7,474 bases of DNA from positions 1-7,474 of the forward strand of contig PMBM01000075.1 of assembly GCA_003153855.1 (NCBI GenBank). Reading direction: 5' to 3'. Source of the stretch: Propionibacteriaceae bacterium (GTDB lineage Bacteria; Actinomycetota; Actinomycetes; Propionibacteriales; Propionibacteriaceae). Below the pieces are notes generated by a model that made no database searches, was not told the DNA's origin, and saw only the letters and a program-made list of their open reading frames with translations. Both the position numbers and the translations under genes were made by a program. Of this stretch, positions 4,570 through 7,474 are shown one piece after another; within the stretch, counting starts at the first letter, position 1, and every line of letters begins with the position of its first letter.

Positions 4570-7474
4570 GCGTCGCTCAACGGGGCGTTCACCAACATCA
4601 AGGTCACGGCGGCATCGGGCTCCGGCCCGATCTACCCGTGGGAGCAGATCAGGGTGGCGGCCGACTGGTCGGTACCTGACAAGACACCCGCTGGGACGAC
4701 GTTCTCGCTCACGTGGCCCGCAGCCCAGCTGAGCGGCATCGGCGGCAGCCTCGTGCTGAAGAACACCGCGGGTGACACCGTCGCCACCTGCACCCTGGGC
4801 ACAGCGAGCCTGGACTGCGCACTGACCGCGTTCGTGACGACGCACCCGTACAACATCAAGGGCTCCGTCTGGTTCACGCTGACCCAGGTCAACATCCCCG
4901 AGAACAGCACCGTGTCCATCCCCTTCACGGCCGGCACCACGAAGACCGTCGTGCAGTACCCGACGACCGGGTCCGTGCCGAACAGCTTCACGGGCATCGA
5001 CTACTACAAGGACGTGTGGGTCCACGACGGCACCACGACCTGGTACATCTACCTCCCGGGTGGCAAGACAGGGCAGACCGTCGACTACAACAACGTCGTC
5101 ATCGAGGACACCCTGGGCGCCAACCAGACCTTCCTTCCCGGCACCTTCACCCTGGAGCACGGCACCAAGCTGAACTCCGACGGCACCTGGCCGATCTGGC
5201 AGACCGCCGCGAAGTCGCTGTACACGGTGACCCCCAACGGCACCAACTCGTTCACGTTCAAGGCCCCCGTGCTCGCCAAGGGCGGCTGGTGGCGCCTCGT
5301 GTACGACGTCAAGGTGGACACCGGCTACAAGGGCCAGATCTCCAACACCGCCAAGACCTCGTGGGACACGCACCAGCAGGTGTCGACCACGCACACGGAG
5401 ATCTACCTCGAGGCTGGGGGCACCGGCAGCGGTGAGATCCACGCCGTGTCCGTCGGGGACACCGTGTGGTGGGACAAGAACGGCGACGGCATCCAGAACG
5501 ACGGTCCTGGGACCGGCATCGCAGACGCGGTGCTGACCCTCACCGGGCCGGACGGCAAGTCCGTGACCGACGTGTTCGGCACCGCGGTCGCGCCGATCAC
5601 GACGGGTGCGACGGGCGTCTACCTCTTCCAGAACCTTCCTCCGCTTCCGGCGGGCAAGCACTACACCGTGACGGTCACCCCGCCGGCGGGCTACACGCCC
5701 ACGCTGGCCAACGTCGGTACGAACCGCGCCGTCGACTCGTCGACCGGGTCTGAGGCCTCGGGCGACCTCACCACCAACGGTGCCCAGGACCTGACCCTCG
5801 ACTTCGGGTTCGTCAAGGGAGCAGTGTCGGTCGGCGACTACGTCTGGTTCGACACGAACCGCAACGGTCTTCAGGACTCCGGCGAGCCCGGGATCCCCGG
5901 CGTGACGCTGACACTGACGGGCCCCGGCGGTACCGCGGTCACGGACCAGTCCGGCAAGACGGTCGCACCGACCACGACGGACGCGAGCGGCAAGTACCTG
6001 TTCGCGAACCTTCCAGTCCTGCCCGCCGGGCAGCACTACACGGTCACGGTGACGCCGCCCGCGGGCTACGTCTCCACCACGCCGAACGCGGGCACGGATC
6101 GCGCGAAAGACTCGTCGACGGGCTCGTCGGTGTCCACTGACCTCATCGCCGACGGCGCCAAGGACCTGACCCTGGACTTCGGCTTCGTCAAGGGCGCGGT
6201 CTCCGTGGGTGACTTCGTCTGGCTCGACACGAACCGCAACGGCATCCAGGACTCCGGCGAGCCGGGCATCCAGGGAGTCACTCTGACCCTCACCGGTCCG
6301 ACTGGCGGAGCTGTCACCGATCTGTCCGGCGCCACGGTGGCACCCACCACCACGGACGCTGCGGGCAAGTACGGCTTCTCGAACCTGCCGACGCTGCCCG
6401 CCGGGCAGCACTACACGGTCACGGTCACGGCGCCTGACGGCTACCTCGCGACGACCCCTGGCGTGGGTACGAACCGTGCCGTCGACTCGTCGACCGGCTC
6501 GGCGACATCGACCGACGTGGTCAACAACGGCGACAAGGACCTGACGCTCGACTTCGGCTTCGTGAAGCCGGTCGTGTCGGTGGGCGACTTCGTCTGGGTC
6601 GACAGCAACAAGAACGGCATCCAGGACGCCGGCGAGCCGGGTCTTGCGGGTGTCACGCTGACGCTGTCAGGCCCGACCGGACATTCGGTGACCGACAATG
6701 CCGGCAACCCGGTCAACCCGGTGACGACGGATGCCACGGGCAAGTACCTGTTCAGCAACCTGCCGGCGCTTCCCGCGGGCCAGCACTACACCGTGACGGT
6801 CACCCCGCCTGCCGGGTACGGGCCCACCACGGCGAACGTCGGCAGCGATCGTGCGGTCGACTCCTCGACCGGGTCGGCAACCTCGACCGACCTGGTCAAC
6901 AACGGTGACCAGGACCTCACGCTCGACTTCGGCTTCACGAAGATCCTCGTCTCGGTGGGCGACTACGTGTGGCTCGACGTCAACCGTGACGGCCTGCAGA
7001 CCACTGGTGAGCCGGGGATTCCAGGCGTGACCGTGAAGCTGCTCAAGGGCGGTGCGGTCATCGCCACCACCACGACCGACGCGTCGGGCTACTACGGCTT
7101 CGGCAACCTCGATCCCAGCACCGCATACACGGTCCAGTTCGTCGTACCGACAGGTTCGACCGTCACGACGAAGGACGCAGGTGGCGACTCGAGCAACAGC
7201 CCGACGGCCGACCTCACGGACTCGGATGCCGCGGCTGACGGTCTCGTACCGTTCGTCACCACCGCCACGGGTGCGAACAACGTGGCGGCGACGAAGGCTG
7301 ACAACCCGGGCATCGACCTCGGCCTGGTCACTCAGATCAACCTGACCCTGGCCAAGACGATCGGGACGGCGGGCCCGGTGCGTAACGGCGCCGAGCTGGC
7401 GTACACGCTGACTCCGCACAACGACGGCCCTGTGGCCGCCCTGGCGGGGTGGAGCGTGACGGACGTCCTGCCTG
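4474..7474 (+). CDS. Large secreted surface protein: MSCRAMM-like adhesin head, five SdrD_B-like repeats, DUF11-like start; 3' truncated by window edge
   Basis: An open frame of 1000 codons with no stop before the window ends, so its true length is unknown. It starts at GTG 4474 behind GGGGAG. Residues 1-32 are a Sec signal peptide: basic n-region with RLSRAR, hydrophobic core FIAALAVLISALAL, and likely cleavage after SAQA. Residues 33 to about 310 form a beta-rich, Trp/Tyr/Thr-rich head. Its pieces WYIYLPGGKTGQTVDYNN, VIEDTLGANQTFLPGTF and YKGQISNTAKTSW recall the N2/N3 Ig-like domains of gram-positive MSCRAMM adhesins. A GTGSGEIHA linker follows, then five SdrD_B-like modules from residues 325, 451, 576, 701 and 826, and a DUF11-like module beginning near 953. 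The only cysteines seen, Cys106 and Cys115, are close together and could form a disulfide. Probable role is a wall-attached adhesin or stalked surface-layer protein; a C-terminal sortase signal or membrane anchor would lie outside the window. The ligand is unknown. The presence of the gene is certain, while the adhesin role is inferred from architecture. Confidence 0.9.
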   Translation, partial: MIRLSRARLAQFIAALAVLISALALSSGSAQAASLNGAFTNIKVTAASGSGPIYPWEQIRVAADWSVPDKTPAGTTFSLTWPAAQLSGIGGSLVLKNTAGDTVATCTLGTASLDCALTAFVTTHPYNIKGSVWFTLTQVNIPENSTVSIPFTAGTTKTVVQYPTTGSVPNSFTGIDYYKDVWVHDGTTTWYIYLPGGKTGQTVDYNNVVIEDTLGANQTFLPGTFTLEHGTKLNSDGTWPIWQTAAKSLYTVTPNGTNSFTFKAPVLAKGGWWRLVYDVKVDTGYKGQISNTAKTSWDTHQQVSTTHTEIYLEAGGTGSGEIHAVSVGDTVWWDKNGDGIQNDGPGTGIADAVLTLTGPDGKSVTDVFGTAVAPITTGATGVYLFQNLPPLPAGKHYTVTVTPPAGYTPTLANVGTNRAVDSSTGSEASGDLTTNGAQDLTLDFGFVKGAVSVGDYVWFDTNRNGLQDSGEPGIPGVTLTLTGPGGTAVTDQSGKTVAPTTTDASGKYLFANLPVLPAGQHYTVTVTPPAGYVSTTPNAGTDRAKDSSTGSSVSTDLIADGAKDLTLDFGFVKGAVSVGDFVWLDTNRNGIQDSGEPGIQGVTLTLTGPTGGAVTDLSGATVAPTTTDAAGKYGFSNLPTLPAGQHYTVTVTAPDGYLATTPGVGTNRAVDSSTGSATSTDVVNNGDKDLTLDFGFVKPVVSVGDFVWVDSNKNGIQDAGEPGLAGVTLTLSGPTGHSVTDNAGNPVNPVTTDATGKYLFSNLPALPAGQHYTVTVTPPAGYGPTTANVGSDRAVDSSTGSATSTDLVNNGDQDLTLDFGFTKILVSVGDYVWLDVNRDGLQTTGEPGIPGVTVKLLKGGAVIATTTTDASGYYGFGNLDPSTAYTVQFVVPTGSTVTTKDAGGDSSNSPTADLTDSDAAADGLVPFVTTATGANNVAATKADNPGIDLGLVTQINLTLAKTIGTAGPVRNGAELAYTLTPHNDGPVAALAGWSVTDVLP
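4570..5403 (+). other. N-terminal head region, MSCRAMM/Ig-like adhesin domains (putative)
   Basis: Residues 33 to about 310 of the surface protein. The first half (to about 168) has alternating beta-strand patterns, a close Cys106/Cys115 pair, and WFTLTQVNIPENSTVSIPF. The second half begins around DYYKDVWVHDGTTTWYIY and ends in a WWRLVYDVKVDTGYKG strand pair followed by QISNTAKTSW. In staphylococcal and other MSCRAMMs the N2-N3 pair has this order: a domain closed by a PFTAGT-like segment, then W-x-V/I-Y strands, a VxDTL turn, and a terminal Gly-x-I-x-N-x-A strand. The resemblance is at the pattern level only; no fold assignment could be computed here. Confidence 0.5.
5446..5823 (+). repeat. 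SdrD_B-like unit 1 (divergent Ca2+ loop)
   Basis: Residues 325-450, one residue longer than units 2-4. The metal loop reads DKNGDGIQNDGP, with Asp334, Asn336 and Asp338 at positions 1, 3 and 5 but Pro345 where the other units have the bidentate Glu at position 12. The GEPG turn is replaced by DGPGTG. The second half is close to the other units (HYTVTVTPPAGY, VDSSTGS, DLTLDFGFVKGA). It directly follows the head and a Gly-rich linker. Confidence 0.85.
5824..6198 (+). repeat. SdrD_B-like unit 2
   Basis: Residues 451-575, exactly 125. It has a complete EF-hand-like loop DTNRNGLQDSGE (Asp460, Asn462, Asn464, Asp468, Glu471 at positions 1, 3, 5, 9 and 12). It ends DLTLDFGFVKGA, the same as unit 1. 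It shares the APTTTDA segment with unit 3. Confidence 0.88.
6199..6573 (+). repeat. SdrD_B-like unit 3
   Basis: Residues 576-700, 125 long, with a complete loop DTNRNGIQDSGE (Asp585 to Glu596). It carries TAPDGY where units 1, 2 and 4 have TPPAGY. The exit segment is DFGFVKPV, the first departure from the VKGA ending of units 1 and 2. Confidence 0.88.
6574..6948 (+). repeat. SdrD_B-like unit 4
   Basis: Residues 701-825, 125 long, with a complete loop DSNKNGIQDAGE (Asp710 to Glu721). It shares SSTGSATSTD with unit 3 and VNNGDQDLTLDFGF at its end. It is more divergent in the middle (TDNAGNPVNPVTTDATG), lacking the APTTTDA of units 2 and 3. Confidence 0.88.
6949..7329 (+). repeat. SdrD_B-like unit 5 (different subtype)
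   Basis: Residues 826 to about 952. It opens like the others (VSVGDYVWLDVNRDGLQ, GEPGIPGVTV), though position 9 of the loop is Thr843 rather than Asp. After that it switches to a shorter middle (KLLKGGAVIATTTTDASG) and a different C-terminal half with DAGGDSSNSPTADLTDSD and an ending NPGIDLGLV. This looks like the commoner bacterial SdrD_B form rather than a copy of units 1-4, and it caps the array. Confidence 0.82.
7330..7474 (+). other. Start of a DUF11-like module of the surface protein (cut by window edge)
   Basis: From residue 953 the protein reads INLTLAKTIGTAGPVRNG, then AYTLTPHNDGPVAALAGWSV and TDVLP. The pattern of K-x-x-x-x-x-x-x-x-x-G beta strand, Y-T-L-T-x-x-N-x-G-P and V-x-D-x-L-P is typical of DUF11 repeats, extracellular Ig-like modules that often follow SdrD_B units in actinobacterial surface proteins. 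Only about 48 residues are present. Confidence 0.7.

Larger units (their letters stand above)
5446..7329 (+). repeat. Tandem array of five SdrD_B-like modules (period about 375 bp)
   Basis: The segment VSVGD.VW begins at 5446, 5824, 6199, 6574 and 6949. Spacings are 378, 375, 375 and 375 bases. Each unit opens with VSVGD-aromatic-VW, a Ca2+-type D-x-N-x-N-G loop and a GVTLTLTGP strand. The first four then share TTDA.GKY.F.NLP, LPAG.HYTVTV, a DSSTGS segment and a closing DLTLDFGF. Units 2 and 3 are about three-quarters identical in protein by hand count. SdrD_B modules in staphylococcal Sdr proteins bind Ca2+ and form a rigid stalk, so the same is inferred here. The array lies wholly within coding sequence and keeps frame. 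Confidence 0.9.

Noticed and set aside
4074..4679. 201-codon plus-strand open frame across the GH3 end, intergenic region and adhesin start
   Set aside because: It overlaps two real genes in other frames, has no coding-like third-position bias in the intergenic part and shows no recognisable motif.
4789..4818. Internal thioester adhesin domain suggested by Cys106 near the N-terminus
   Set aside because: No accompanying TQ-x-x-[Ala/Val] and Cys-[Trp/Phe]-Gly context was found. A disulfide with Cys115 is a simpler reading.
4549..6411. 620-codon minus-strand open frame
   Set aside because: It lies antisense to the signal-peptide-bearing repeat protein. Its translation is Arg/Gly/Val-rich and low in complexity, as expected from reading biased codons backwards, and it repeats with the same 375-base period.
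5446..7329. Regular repeats as a CRISPR array or noncoding satellite
   Set aside because: The 375-base units preserve reading frame and encode a known extracellular module. Repeats are imperfect and there are no short spacers.

Overview
The window is GC-rich DNA with dense, strongly GC3-biased coding on the plus strand and GTG starts. This and the gene content (a CTP synthase followed directly by an Rv1700-type Nudix hydrolase) point to an actinobacterium, plausibly a Micrococcales/Cellulomonas-like soil or plant-polymer degrader. The genus cannot be fixed from the sequence.

Layout, all on the plus strand: (1) the C-terminal ~400 residues of CTP synthase PyrG, cut by the left edge; (2) a Nudix ADP-ribose pyrophosphatase-type hydrolase whose GTG start overlaps the pyrG stop by 4 bases; (3) a complete ~767-residue family 3 glycoside hydrolase without a signal peptide, starting 2 bases after the Nudix stop; (4) a ~296-base, less GC-rich intergenic stretch holding weak hairpins, a candidate promoter and a strong Shine-Dalgarno; (5) the first 1000 residues of a large secreted surface protein, cut by the right edge. 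The last gene has a Sec signal peptide, a ~290-residue beta-rich head resembling MSCRAMM-type adhesin domains, five tandem SdrD_B-like modules repeating every ~375 bases, and the beginning of a DUF11-like module. It never meets a stop codon in the window.

Functionally, pyrG and the Nudix gene are nucleotide-metabolism and house-cleaning functions and form a conserved actinobacterial pair. The GH3 enzyme is probably cytoplasmic and would release glucose or xylose from imported oligosaccharides. The surface protein is probably a separate transcription unit: an adhesin whose repeats act as a Ca2+-stiffened stalk presenting the head away from the wall. The tight 4-base overlap and 2-base gap suggest that GH3 is co-transcribed with pyrG-nudix, which is an unusual coupling. 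No RNA genes, CRISPR arrays, insertion sequences or integrase genes are visible. The most interesting part is the repeat-built adhesin and its uncharacterised head.
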